Shown piece by piece: positions 17,862 through 26,306 of a stretch of 64,000 bases of DNA. The stretch comes from Neorhizobium alkalisoli (GTDB lineage Bacteria; Pseudomonadota; Alphaproteobacteria; Rhizobiales; Rhizobiaceae): NCBI RefSeq assembly GCF_002968635.1, contig NZ_PVBN01000004.1:372001-436000 (forward strand), written 5' to 3'. A model generated the notes under the pieces. It was not told where the DNA came from. It was given only the letters and a program-made list of their open reading frames with translations, and made no database searches. Within the stretch, counting starts at the first letter, position 1; every line of letters starts with the position of its first letter. The position numbers were made by a program, and so were the translations under genes.

Positions 17862-18281
17862 TCAGGCTGCGCGAGAAGGCGTGAAGGCTTCGACGCAGGT
17901 GACCGTCAGCCTGTGAACGTGCCCGTCTCGGCCGCTCCAGTTGATGGACTGCCCAGGCGAGAGCCCGAGAAGGGCTACTCCGATGGGTGTCATCACGCTC
18001 ACCATTGATTGCTCGATGTCAGCGTCGCCAGGATAGCAAAGTGTAACGGTCCGGGTCTGCCCGCTTTCCGTCTCGTAGGAGACGGTGGATCCAATTCCGA
18101 CGACTTCCCCCGGAAAATCAACGTCGACCACGACCGACGCCCGTTCGAGTTCGCTAAGCAACTCGTCGGCGACGTCGAGGTCGCGACCGGGCGCCGCCAG
18201 GGCAAGGGACGTGAGACGCGAGTGCTCCGTTTGGCGCACGATGATTGACGGCTTGGTGCCTTGGGTTGAGTCCATTTCCAT
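17862..18281 (-). CDS. Rnk/GreA C-terminal-domain protein, copy 1
   Basis: 139 residues. An N-terminal helical segment ('DVADELLSELERASVVV') is followed by the GreA/GreB C-terminal FKBP-like fold, with 'GEVVGIGSTVSYE' and the signature 'VSVMTPIGVALLGLSPGQ'. This is the layout of Rnk (regulator of nucleoside diphosphate kinase), which binds RNA polymerase near the secondary channel but lacks the long GreA coiled coil that reactivates stalled polymerase. Three related genes lie within the next 2.7 kb on the other strand. Confidence 0.88.
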   Translation of the reverse strand: MEMDSTQGTKPSIIVRQTEHSRLTSLALAAPGRDLDVADELLSELERASVVVDVDFPGEVVGIGSTVSYETESGQTRTVTLCYPGDADIEQSMVSVMTPIGVALLGLSPGQSINWSGRDGHVHRLTVTCVEAFTPSRAA

Positions 18282-18376
18282 TTTTCATGCCTCTTCGCGC
18301 AGCCTTGAGCCACGCTGGGTCGGAGTTATGCCGTGGTGATTGAGTCGCGCGGAACCAGCGTTGACGGTATGACGAT

Positions 18377-18450
18377 CCCAGGGTTCAGGTGCGCGACAAC
18401 GGCGAAAGACCCTGGGCTAGTGTTCTGCGATAGAACACTCTCCGCGGAGA
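18377..18450 (+). ncRNA. Candidate structured RNA or leader (three adjacent palindromes)
   Basis: CCCAGGGT (18377-18384) pairs with ACCCTGGG (18409-18416). AGTGTTCT (18419-18426) pairs with AGAACACT (18432-18439). TCTCCGCGGAGA (18439-18450) is a perfect palindrome. The three abut one another. No T-run follows. Transcription is not shown by the sequence, and DNA-binding sites are an alternative. Confidence 0.4.
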
Positions 18451-18817
18451 CGACAGGAATGGAAATTCGCAATCTTCGTCATGGTATTTAAATGATGCCA
18501 TGTCCGAAGAGGAAGTCAAGCCGCACACAAGAAGCCCTCAATCAAACCGTCAACCACGACCGGCCGCCGAGACGGCCGACGAATACGGAACCCATGCGAC
18601 CATGTCCTGGGAGCCAATACCAATATGGGGCTTTGTCCGCGTCGCTGAAGCGACGGACGCCCTTGGCGGGATCTCATTGGAGCTAGGGAAAGGAACATTC
18701 GTATCGGGTGCGGCGGCGCGCCACACCTGGTGCACCCGGCCGGATGGCTTGACTTTTAAGTCCCCGATGGCAATCTTATGGCCATGTTGACAAATCGCGA
18801 CATACTCCCGATCGCAG

Positions 18818-18885
18818 CCTTCCGGGTCTGCCCGATCGCAGGATCGTAACCCGGATCCGGCCTCGTCGCCTGCCGGATCCTGGGT
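18818..18885 (+). repeat. Structured intergenic element, copy 2 (two hairpins)
   Basis: Hairpin A pairs CTGC (18828-18831) with GCAG (18838-18841). Hairpin B spans 18849-18885: ACCC + GGATCCGG pairs with CCGGATCC + GGGT, with T bulged at 18881. Compared with copy 1 (8897-8962), the B stem has T in place of C on one side and A in place of G on the other, keeping the pair. It lies 100 bp upstream of Rnk-like copy 2. Confidence 0.65.
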
Positions 18886-18985
18886 GAATGCGGTCAGCAC
18901 GATGGCTGACGGCGCGACAATCCTTTCCAGAACAGGGATTGCATTGCATGGCACCGCCATGCTTGTACCGGAGGTATCGCGAGCA

Positions 18986-19408
18986 ATGTCAAACAATATT
19001 TCCTCTTCGCAGCATCAGATATCCGTTATCGGAGCATCGGATTACTCGTCGCTCATCGACTTAGCCTATGCTGCCTTGACAAAGGACTTCGATGTCGCAG
19101 CCGAGCTGGTCGACAAGCTCGAGAAGAGCATTGTCGTGCCCGATGGACAATCTCCGCACGATGCAGCCCGGATTGGTTCCACCGTTACCTTCGATGCCGA
19201 AGGCGCATCCCGCCGCGCCATAACTCTCGTCTATCCGGATGAGATCGATGTCGAGGCGGCACGGATATCCGTGCTGACTCCCATCGGAGTTGCGCTGCTC
19301 GGCCTTCGTCAGGGACAGTGCAGCCAATGGTTCTCGCGAGACGGTCAGCGCAATGAACTGATTGTGGTTCGCGTTGTCGACAGACAATTTGCCGACCTCC
19401 CGCTTTAG
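18986..19408 (+). CDS. Rnk/GreA C-terminal-domain protein, copy 2
   Basis: 140 residues from the ATG giving 'MSNNISSSQHQ'; GGAGG is 11 bases upstream, and a start 34 codons earlier is possible but would overlap the structured element. 'DVAAELVDKLEKSIVV', 'RIGSTVTFDAEGASRR' and 'ISVLTPIGVALLGLRQGQ' match copy 1 almost position for position, so this is a true duplicate. Role as for Rnk: RNA polymerase-binding modulator (family knowledge). Downstream are two more diverged copies. Confidence 0.88.
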   Translation: MSNNISSSQHQISVIGASDYSSLIDLAYAALTKDFDVAAELVDKLEKSIVVPDGQSPHDAARIGSTVTFDAEGASRRAITLVYPDEIDVEAARISVLTPIGVALLGLRQGQCSQWFSRDGQRNELIVVRVVDRQFADLPL

Positions 19409-19582
19409 TCCTCGTCGGACATCAGCATCATCGTCTTGAGGACAGCAATGATATTGCGCAACCGCAGACACAGAAAACACCGGGGAGGTTGCCTCACCGC
19501 AGGCCCGTAGCCCTGTGTCGCCCATCGTGGTCGGCACAGGCGTTCCTGTCGAACCAGCATGGACATCCATAGGAGACCTACG

Positions 19583-20101
19583 ATGACTACGGCCCTCCCG
19601 CCGCTTACACTTTTCGACGAGGACACCGCTGTCTTGCGCCGTCTGCTCGACGACACCACTCTGCTTGATCGTGCGAAAGCTTTGATCCGGGAGAAACTTG
19701 CAAGGGCTCGCCCGGTGGACGCCGCGAACCTTCCTGGAAACGTCGCGACGATCAACAGCCGCGTCACCTTTCAAGTCGGAAACGACGTGCCGACAACGGC
19801 GTATCTGGTGGACACCGGGCAGCCCATCAGGCTGTTTCAGGAGATCGTCCCGCTGCGCAGCCTGGTGGGCCTTGCCATTCTAGGTCTCCAGGAGGGCGAG
19901 GTCGCAATCCTTGAGGCTCATCAAAATTCGAACGCGACTCTTTCGCTCAAACGAGTCCTTCACCAGCCGCAGCGGGAACTCAGGGCGATCTTTGGAGCCG
20001 CGCCCTCGGCAACGTCTATGGGAGCGGCACGCCGCGCCGGCCCGTCGAATGATTTCGAGCAAACGCGGTTTCTCTCTTCTCAGAGCGAGGCAGTGCGATG
20101 A
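19583..20101 (+). CDS. Rnk/GreA C-terminal-domain-like protein, diverged copy 3
   Basis: 172 residues from the ATG at 19583, which follows 'taggagaccta'. The fold is recognisable from 'NLPGNVATINSRVTFQVG' and 'RSLVGLAILGLQEGE', which replace the 'TPIGVALLGL..GQ' motif of copies 1 and 2. A basic C-terminal extension is added. The Pro-Ile of the canonical motif is lost, so interaction with RNA polymerase may be altered. It overlaps the next small gene by 4 bases (ATGA). Confidence 0.75.
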   Translation: MTTALPPLTLFDEDTAVLRRLLDDTTLLDRAKALIREKLARARPVDAANLPGNVATINSRVTFQVGNDVPTTAYLVDTGQPIRLFQEIVPLRSLVGLAILGLQEGEVAILEAHQNSNATLSLKRVLHQPQRELRAIFGAAPSATSMGAARRAGPSNDFEQTRFLSSQSEAVR

Positions 20102-20337
20102 CATATCCTTCCTTCTCGAACAATCCTTCCGGCGACGCGATATATGTTCAGCTCCACTACGACCACCTGAGCGGGACCGCACACGCGTGGTCGACCGTTT
20201 TCGACGGGGTGCTGCCCTCGCGCTGCTATCCAACTCGGGAGGCTGCAGCCGATGCGGCTCGCACGGTGATCGCGACGATCATTTCAAAGGATGACGCCAC
20301 TGCGCCGCGGCGAGACATTCGTATTTGGCTACGCTGA
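20098..20337 (+). CDS. Hypothetical small protein coupled to the Rnk-like gene
   Basis: 79 residues; the ATG overlaps the preceding stop (ATGA), so it is probably translated by re-initiation. 'AIYVQLHYDHLSGTAHAW' and 'REAAADAARTVIATIIS' give an alpha/beta composition with no known motif. The coupling between two Rnk-like genes suggests a related function, but none can be assigned. Confidence 0.6.
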   Translation: MTYPSFSNNPSGDAIYVQLHYDHLSGTAHAWSTVFDGVLPSRCYPTREAAADAARTVIATIISKDDATAPRRDIRIWLR

Positions 20338-20440
20338 CGCGGCTCTACGTCATCGGGCCGCCCAACAACCAACTAAGCAGGCTGGCGAGTGTGACCGGCC
20401 TGTTTTCTACCCCGAAGAGATATGTGCTGGAGAATGAACC

Positions 20441-20962
20441 ATGTCCAGGGAAGTATTTTGCCAACTGACCGCAGGAGATGCCAATGTGCTGATGTCCATG
20501 CTCGAACAGGCCGACCAACCCGCCCCGTTTTCGGTTTTGCTTCGGGAGAAGCTCAGTCATTCGAACGTGTACTTTCGCGAAGATATCCCCGCGAACGTGG
20601 TCACGATCGACACCCAGGTCGTTTACACCGTCAACGGGTCGAGCGTTGGACCACATGTTCTCGTCCGAAACGCTGACGGGGGGCTTCCCAGCTTCGCTCT
20701 CTCGGTTCATTCGATGCGCGGCCTGGCGCTGCTGGGCTTGGCGGTCGGAGAAAAGGTCGAAATCTCGGCAAGGGATGGACGATCTGAGATGCTTTCTGTC
20801 GAGCGTGTCCTGTTTCAACCCGAGGCGGAGGCGCGGTTGAAGCAGACGAGGCAACGAACGGCCGAACCGGTCGACCAGGCTCCGCAGGTCGTCAGTTTCC
20901 GGCCGCGACCCAGGAAAGCCGTCGTGTCATGTGACGATGACCCTGGTCCAAGTGCTGCGTGA
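20441..20962 (+). CDS. Rnk/GreA C-terminal-domain-like protein, diverged copy 4
   Basis: 173 residues; GGAG lies 8 bases upstream of the ATG. 'DIPANVVTIDTQVVYTV' and 'SMRGLALLGLAVGEKVEI' place it with copy 3 rather than copies 1 and 2. The C-terminal 40 residues are polar and basic ('SFRPRPRKAV'). Probably part of the same transcript as copy 3 and the 79-residue protein (104-bp gap). Confidence 0.75.
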   Translation: MSREVFCQLTAGDANVLMSMLEQADQPAPFSVLLREKLSHSNVYFREDIPANVVTIDTQVVYTVNGSSVGPHVLVRNADGGLPSFALSVHSMRGLALLGLAVGEKVEISARDGRSEMLSVERVLFQPEAEARLKQTRQRTAEPVDQAPQVVSFRPRPRKAVVSCDDDPGPSAA

Positions 20963-21071
20963 TCGTGGGGAAAATAGTTGGACTATGTTCCGGGACTGTG
21001 TGTTGCAGAGCTTCATCCGGCGGACGGTGCAGGCAAGCGCTCAGCGCCAAAAGCGACCTTCCAAAGGGCAA

Positions 21072-21096
21072 GGAACTTTTTTGCTCGCGCTTGGTT
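21072..21096 (+). promoter_or_regulatory. Possible EcfG-type promoter upstream of the DUF892 gene
   Basis: GGAAC (21072-21076), 16 bases, then GGTT (21093-21096), 27 bases before the DUF892 ATG. The alphaproteobacterial general-stress consensus is GGAAC-N16/17-CGTT, so there is one mismatch in the -10. Confidence 0.4.
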
Positions 21097-21122
21097 TCAG
21101 CCACCACCAAAGGAGACCAACG

Positions 21123-21635
21123 ATGACAGAGAACGAGACCCGCGAAATCTTCGTGACCGGATTGAAGAACGCCCACGCCATGGAGAACCAGGCTCTCTCC
21201 ATCATGAAGCCGCAGGTAAAGCGGATCGAGAACTATCCCGACGTCGCCGCGAGGCTCGAGCAGCACATTCGCGAGACCGAGGGACAGATTGCACGACTGG
21301 AGGAAATCCTCTCGAGCCTCGCGGAAGATCACTCCTCACTGAAAGACATGGCACTCTCTGCGGTTGGGACCATGGCTGCTCTCGGCCATTCTGTCGCAGG
21401 TGACGAAATCCTCAAAAACAGTTTCGCCAACTTCGCCTTCGAGAACTTCGAGATCGCAGCTTACAACTCCCTTATCACTGTCGCCGAACTTGGCGGCTTT
21501 GCTGGATCGGTCCCGGTCCTTCAAGCCAACCTCGACGAGGAGATCGGGATGGCAAAATGGCTCGAGATCAATCTGCGCCAGACAACGATCAAGTTCGCCA
21601 ACCTCAAGGAAGCCGGTCAGGCGGCGAAGATCTGA
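21123..21635 (+). CDS. DUF892 (YciE/YciF-type) ferritin-like protein
   Basis: 170 residues from the ATG at 21123 (AAAGGAGA upstream); a longer frame overlaps copy 4 and is not used. 'ETREIFVTGLKNAHAMENQAL' opens the helical bundle, and Glu/His pairs recur in 'RLEQHIRETEGQIARLEE' and 'LDEEIGMAKWL', as in the di-iron-type fold of YciF. The family is stress-inducible and its activity is not established. A GGAAC-N16-GGTT motif lies 27 bases upstream. Confidence 0.9.
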   Translation: MTENETREIFVTGLKNAHAMENQALSIMKPQVKRIENYPDVAARLEQHIRETEGQIARLEEILSSLAEDHSSLKDMALSAVGTMAALGHSVAGDEILKNSFANFAFENFEIAAYNSLITVAELGGFAGSVPVLQANLDEEIGMAKWLEINLRQTTIKFANLKEAGQAAKI

Positions 21636-21656
21636 GGCCATTCAGTGAGTGGCGGA

Positions 21657-22022
21657 AAAGACGGATGACGTCCCGGAAGCAGCTCGGGATCACGGCGATG
21701 CTGGCCGGCGGTTCGATCGACTTGTCACGGATCAGCCGGTCGGCGGCCTTGTGCCAATAATCCGCAAATCGCAGAGCCTGCGGTCATTGACGATGATCAA
21801 CAGGTCAAAGTCGGACCGGTAGCCCTTCATGGTGAAGGGTTCGTCGACCCAGCCGCCCTTGGCATAGGGGCCGAACAGGATGATCTTCAGGATCCGGCCG
21901 CGCTTCTTGAATTCGGCCGTCCCCTCTTTCAGCGCGTCCTCGAATTCCTCGTGCAGGATTTCCAAGCCCCGGCCAATCTCTCGCTGCTTGCGAGGCGGCA
22001 TATGATCGATCGACGATTTCAT
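21657..22022 (-). pseudogene. Frameshifted nucleotidyltransferase (MNT/HEPN-type) remnant
   Basis: The first 80 or so codons (from 22022) encode 'ILKIILFGPYAKGGW' and 'YRSDFDLLIIVND', the nucleotidyltransferase motif in which the usual G-S is G-P and the metal-binding Asp pair is in 'DFD'. The frame then runs out at 21732. Adding one T at the AAA run on the plus strand (21766-21768) restores 'FADYWHKAADRLIRD', the expected continuation. The rest of the protein (the HEPN half) is absent, as the DUF892 gene follows. A broken remnant. Confidence 0.75.
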
Positions 22023-22503
22023 GCGCTATCGGCAGGCCAAACACCCGGCACCCTCTACTCGCACATTTTGGGGGAGTTTTCACGAAGAGCACCCAGTCAT
22101 CAAGTGCACGCAAATTCTCGACGCTGGAATTTCCGTCTATATCAGATCCGTCAAGGTCATTGTGATGGTAAATGGCGATGGTGAGGAAGGTCGGTGTGGC
22201 CGTGGTGGATACAAACCTGCGTGTGCACGGCCTAGAGAAATTGCGTGTTGTCGATGCGTCTATCATGCCGAAATATCATCTCGGGTAACACCAATTCCCC
22301 CGTCATCATGATCGCAGAAAAGGCCTCAGATGCCATTCTCGGGCGGTAGTCCATCTTGGCGCGGGCTACGGCGCCAACTCGGAGCATACTGCCGACCTTG
22401 GCAGAGGCGACGCAAGGGAACGACCGATTGCCCTTCTCATATCCAAGATGGAGTAGCGTCATTCAAAGGCGCGGAATGAGCCCTCCTTCAATGGGAGCCA
22501 CGG
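22023..22503. other. 481-bp region without a clear gene
   Basis: Short frames on both strands (for example 22232-22462 minus) show no family features or good start signals. It probably holds the 5' flank of the broken nucleotidyltransferase gene and the 3' flank of the sugar transporter operon. Confidence 0.5.
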
Positions 22504-23535
22504 TCAATCCGGACAAATGATTTCTGCTGCCTGCTCCTGTCGAGGCGCTGCCTCTTTTCGATTCAGTACACCGAGCGCGATCATGGCTCTCCTCTTTGCC
22601 CGGTAGCGGTTGAATTGCTGATCCGCCAGAACCCCGGTCAGGATTACCGCTCCCATCACCGCGAAGTTGAGCGAAGAAGGTATGCCAAGAAGATTGACCA
22701 GGTTCTGCAACTCCTGAAGCAAGACTGCGCCTAATACGACGCCGATGATTGAACCTTCTCCACCACGCAATGAGAAGCCCCCGAGGACGGCCGCAGCGAT
22801 CGCGTAGAGTTCGTAGAAATTGCCATGGGACGACGGTTGCACCGATCTGGTGAACATAGCGAAGTAAACTGCGGCGACCGCGGTCAGCACAGCGCAGATA
22901 ACATAGGCAGCGGTGATGACGAAACCGGTACGGATGCCGGAGTAGCGTGCCGCATCCTCATTCTTGCCCACGGCCTGCAAATGCCGGCCAAAGACAGAGC
23001 GGTGAAGCACGAACCAACAGACGGTTCCCACGATAATCATGGCATAGAAGGAGTGAGGAACACCAAAAGAGCGACCAATCGTCAGCCATTCAAGCGCCGG
23101 ATAATTCGCCCCGAAAGGGAAGCCGGCAGTGGCTTCGCCCGTATATCCCCGCGCGGCGCCGCGATAAATCAGCAAACCACATAGGGTCACCACGAAGGGT
23201 TGCATCCGGAGTTTGGTGATTAACAGGCCATGGGCAAGCCCCAAGAGCGTCCCGACCAGGATGACGACGAGGATCGCCGCCGGCCATGGGACGCCGTATT
23301 TTCCGACCATGTCGACAAATAAGACGCCGAGCAACGCAATCATCGATCCCACCGACAGGTCGATCCCTCCGGTCATGATCACGAAGCCCTGCCCGATTGC
23401 AAAGAGACCGAATAGGCCGATCAAATTGGCGGTATTCCCTAGATTGATAGGCGATAGGAACAGCGGATTTCTGAGGTACACTACTGCTCCAACAACTATA
23501 ATCAGGACTGCCAAGCCGAAATCTTTTTTCTGCAT
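22504..23535 (-). CDS. Ribose-type sugar ABC transporter permease
   Basis: 343 residues from the ATG giving 'MQKKDFGLAVLI', with AGGAAA upstream; the longer frame overlaps the ATPase gene. About ten membrane helices and the BPD_transp_2 pattern 'GGIDLSVGSMIALLG' and 'AAAVLGGFSLRGGEGS' typical of RbsC/XylH-like permeases. Last gene of the binding protein-ATPase-permease operon. Confidence 0.94.
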   Translation of the reverse strand: MQKKDFGLAVLIIVVGAVVYLRNPLFLSPINLGNTANLIGLFGLFAIGQGFVIMTGGIDLSVGSMIALLGVLFVDMVGKYGVPWPAAILVVILVGTLLGLAHGLLITKLRMQPFVVTLCGLLIYRGAARGYTGEATAGFPFGANYPALEWLTIGRSFGVPHSFYAMIIVGTVCWFVLHRSVFGRHLQAVGKNEDAARYSGIRTGFVITAAYVICAVLTAVAAVYFAMFTRSVQPSSHGNFYELYAIAAAVLGGFSLRGGEGSIIGVVLGAVLLQELQNLVNLLGIPSSLNFAVMGAVILTGVLADQQFNRYRAKRRAMIALGVLNRKEAAPRQEQAAEIICPD

Positions 23536-23545
23536 CGGCTTTTTC

Positions 23546-25060
23546 CTAATTTGCCCCAACGGCGAGCTTGAGCACATTGTGTTCGGACAACTCCGATCGC
23601 GACAACGATCCAGCAATTTCCCCTTCCCTCAGCACAACGACGCGGTCTGACACGCCGATCACTTCTTCCATGTCACTGGAAATCATCATGACCCCGACAC
23701 CTGCATCCGCCAACGCGCGCATCAGTTTGTAGATCTCTACCTTCGAGGCCACGTCGATGCCACGGGTAGGCTCGTCGAAAATGATTAGCCTTGGCCGCAT
23801 GGAAAGCCATTTCCCCAGCACAACCTTTTGTTGATTGCCGCCGGAAAGCTCGGCGGTTTTGCGCATGACATCATTCGTCCTGATGTCGAGTTTTACTCGC
23901 TGATCCTCGGCGCGCGCCTTCATCAGACTCTGCGAAACGACCCCATGACGGGACACCGCGTAGAGGTCAGCAAGACATACATTCTCGCAGATAGCTGTTT
24001 CCAACACGAGGCCTGCTCGTTTGCGATCCTCTGGCACGAGATAGACGCCGGCTTCGATGGCTGCCCGCGGCGAAGCCGCCCTCAACGGCCTGCCCGCCAG
24101 CATAACCTTGCCCTCGAGAATGGCGTCAATACCGAAAATGGCTTCCGCCAACTCCGTTCTCCCAGCGCCGACCAATCCGGCGACGCCCAGAATTTCACCG
24201 GAATGGAGATCGAACTCCACCAAGGCTCTGGGCTTCGCGCGAGTTCTGACACCCCTTAGAGACAGGATCGCTTCACCGACGGGGCGAGCAGGCGGCGCAT
24301 ATAGCGAATTGAGGTCGCGGCCGATCATCATACGGATCATGGCGTCATGATGTATGTCCGACGTGCCGAGCTCACCGGCTGCCCTGCCGTCGCGCAGGGC
24401 GAAGACACGGTCGGCACATTCCTCGATCTCGCTCAGGCGATGCGATATATAGATGACTGCGATGCCCTCGGCTTTAAGGCTTGCCACGACACTCATCAGT
24501 GTTTTCGTTTCCGACAAAGTGAGCGACGACGTTGGTTCATCCATGATGATGATCCGCGCCTTGATGGAGAGTGCCTTGGCGATCTCAAGCAATTGACATT
24601 CCGCCAATGACAGAGCAGCGACCGGCGTGTCGGCCTCGAACGTAGCGCCGACCCGCCTCAGAAGCGGTTTGGCTGCGGCATGCATCGCCTTTACATCCAT
24701 CAGTCCGAGGAAACCCGCGCGAATTTCGCGGCCTAGGAACATGTTGGCGGCCACATCGAGATTGTCGAATACGTTGAGTTCCTGATGGACGAACGCGATG
24801 CCCGCGGACTGGGATTCAGTCACCGAAAATCCGTCATACCGCACATTATCGATAATGATATGACCCGAGTTGGGCTGGACAACGCCTCCCAGAATTTTCA
24901 TCAGCGTGGATTTGCCGGCGCCATTTTCTCCGATTAGGGCCAGCACCTCACCGGCCAGGATCGTCATGGACACATTGCAAAGTGCCACCACGCCGGTATA
25001 GGCCTTGGAAATGTTCTCGAGCACCAATAAGGGGCGCGTCCGATCCTCTTTAGTCGTCAT
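23546..25060 (-). CDS. Sugar ABC transporter ATP-binding protein (RbsA/MglA type, double ABC)
   Basis: 504 residues with two ABC domains. The first has Walker A 'GENGAGKSTLMKIL' and Walker B 'RIIIMDEPTSSLT'. The second has the weaker 'GLVGAGRTELAEA' and 'LSGGNQQKVVLGKWL', as usual in the CUT2 family, where only one site is fully canonical. It energises uptake of a pentose, hexose or polyol. It lies 10 bp from the permease and is separated from the binding-protein gene by a hairpin. Confidence 0.95.
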   Translation of the reverse strand: MTTKEDRTRPLLVLENISKAYTGVVALCNVSMTILAGEVLALIGENGAGKSTLMKILGGVVQPNSGHIIIDNVRYDGFSVTESQSAGIAFVHQELNVFDNLDVAANMFLGREIRAGFLGLMDVKAMHAAAKPLLRRVGATFEADTPVAALSLAECQLLEIAKALSIKARIIIMDEPTSSLTLSETKTLMSVVASLKAEGIAVIYISHRLSEIEECADRVFALRDGRAAGELGTSDIHHDAMIRMMIGRDLNSLYAPPARPVGEAILSLRGVRTRAKPRALVEFDLHSGEILGVAGLVGAGRTELAEAIFGIDAILEGKVMLAGRPLRAASPRAAIEAGVYLVPEDRKRAGLVLETAICENVCLADLYAVSRHGVVSQSLMKARAEDQRVKLDIRTNDVMRKTAELSGGNQQKVVLGKWLSMRPRLIIFDEPTRGIDVASKVEIYKLMRALADAGVGVMMISSDMEEVIGVSDRVVVLREGEIAGSLSRSELSEHNVLKLAVGAN

Positions 25061-25136
25061 CAGTCATGGCCATCTGATTTTGCGGCAACGGCAATGCTTC
25101 GGCCCGTTGAGTGGGTATTCAAAATACTAGGGAAGC

Positions 25137-25153
25137 GGGCCGAGTGGCGGCCC
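25137..25153 (-). other. Hairpin between binding-protein and ATPase genes
   Basis: GGGCCG (25137-25142) pairs with CGGCCC (25148-25153). A hairpin in this place commonly stabilises the upstream binding-protein mRNA or attenuates the downstream genes, giving more binding protein than membrane subunits. Confidence 0.4.
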
Positions 25154-25185
25154 GAGCCTAATGCGGCCGCGCTGAGCGGGGGAGT

Positions 25186-26148
25186 TTACCCGCCAATGCG
25201 CTCTTTGAGTTCCTTTTCGAAAGCATCGACATTGGACGTGTTGATGACTTTGGTCGGAACAATGATGAGGCCATCCGCTGGCACACCCGACTTGTCGCCT
25301 TCAAGATATTTCGCCATCAGCTTCATGCCTTGATAACCCCACTGGTAGGGGTCTTGCACGACGGTTCCGGCGAAGCTGCCTTGGCGGACAGCACCGAGGG
25401 TGATCGGGTCCTCATCGAAGGCGATGACCTTGATCGCGCCGAGCTTGCCGGCCGCCTGAAGCGCCTCGTAAATCTTGGGCGGGTTGTAGGAGTAAAATCC
25501 AACCATGCAAGATATGTCTGGATTGGCCGCGAGCACATCATCGACGTTTGAGCGGGCACGTGCGAAATCCACGTCGTCGCCCCGCACATCAACAAGCTCG
25601 ATCCCCGATCCTTCCACGGCCTTGCGGAAACCGGCGATGCGCTCGACGGCGTTATCGGCCCCCAGGAAGCCGACAAAACCCATGCATTTTCCACCCTTCG
25701 GCATCGCGGCGACGGCAACCTCGCCGGCCTGCACGCCCGCTAAGGTGTTGGAGGAGCCCAGATAGGCGATGCGCTTGCTACCGGGCGCGTCGCTGTCGGT
25801 GGTGAAAAGCGGTACCTGTGCTGCAATGCGATTGAAAGCATCGATGGAATTCTTCGGGTCGGCAGAAGATATCATGATTGCGTCGGTACCGGCGGCGACA
25901 AGGTCGTCCATCAGGGCATTCTGCAGGGCAGCAGTGCCTTGAGCCGGATAACGGAATTGCAGTTCGTAGCCTGGCAGTTCTGCCTGGGCCTTCTTGACCC
26001 CGGCTTCGGCGAGCTTCCAGAAGTCCGAAGCGGCATTAACGACAAAAGCCAATTGGGGCTTATCTTGGGCCACAGCAGGGCCGGCCAGACCGGAAACTAC
26101 CATGGCGACAGAGACGGCAAGATTCAGGTTCACTAGTTTTCCTCCCAT
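25186..26148 (-). CDS. Sugar ABC transporter substrate-binding protein (RbsB type)
   Basis: 320 residues with a signal peptide ending near 'GPAVAQDK'. The mature protein is a periplasmic-binding-protein type I fold: 'QLAFVVNAASDFWKLAEAG', 'DAIMISSADPKNSIDAF', 'VPLFTTDSDAPGSKRIAYLGS'. These match CUT2 binding proteins for pentoses, hexoses or polyols; the ligand cannot be told. First structural gene of the operon; the LacI-type regulator is 0.7 kb upstream. Confidence 0.94.
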   Translation of the reverse strand: MGGKLVNLNLAVSVAMVVSGLAGPAVAQDKPQLAFVVNAASDFWKLAEAGVKKAQAELPGYELQFRYPAQGTAALQNALMDDLVAAGTDAIMISSADPKNSIDAFNRIAAQVPLFTTDSDAPGSKRIAYLGSSNTLAGVQAGEVAVAAMPKGGKCMGFVGFLGADNAVERIAGFRKAVEGSGIELVDVRGDDVDFARARSNVDDVLAANPDISCMVGFYSYNPPKIYEALQAAGKLGAIKVIAFDEDPITLGAVRQGSFAGTVVQDPYQWGYQGMKLMAKYLEGDKSGVPADGLIIVPTKVINTSNVDAFEKELKERIGG

Positions 26149-26306
26149 TTCAAGAGCATGGCAACGCCATGCGTCTTGGCGTTACTGAATGCCCGGCAGC
26201 AATCTCGGCCGCAGGGCGATACGTATCCGTTGCTTTGGGCGCCCGCCCGGGCGATCGAACTAGATCGCCCCAGCGCCGGCGTCGGATATTGGTTTCCACG
26301 CATGAC

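Larger units (their letters stand above)
18282..18985. other. 704-bp region between two Rnk-like genes
   Basis: Holds the hairpin series at 18377-18450 and structured element copy 2 at 18818-18885. Two frames overlap on opposite strands (18500-18790 plus, 18550-18996 minus). Neither has a recognisable family or a clear ribosome-binding site, so neither is called as a gene. Confidence 0.5.

Noticed and set aside
18550..18996. 149-codon minus-strand ORF between Rnk-like genes
   Set aside because: No family features, overlaps structured element copy 2 and a plus-strand frame, and has no clear ribosome-binding site.
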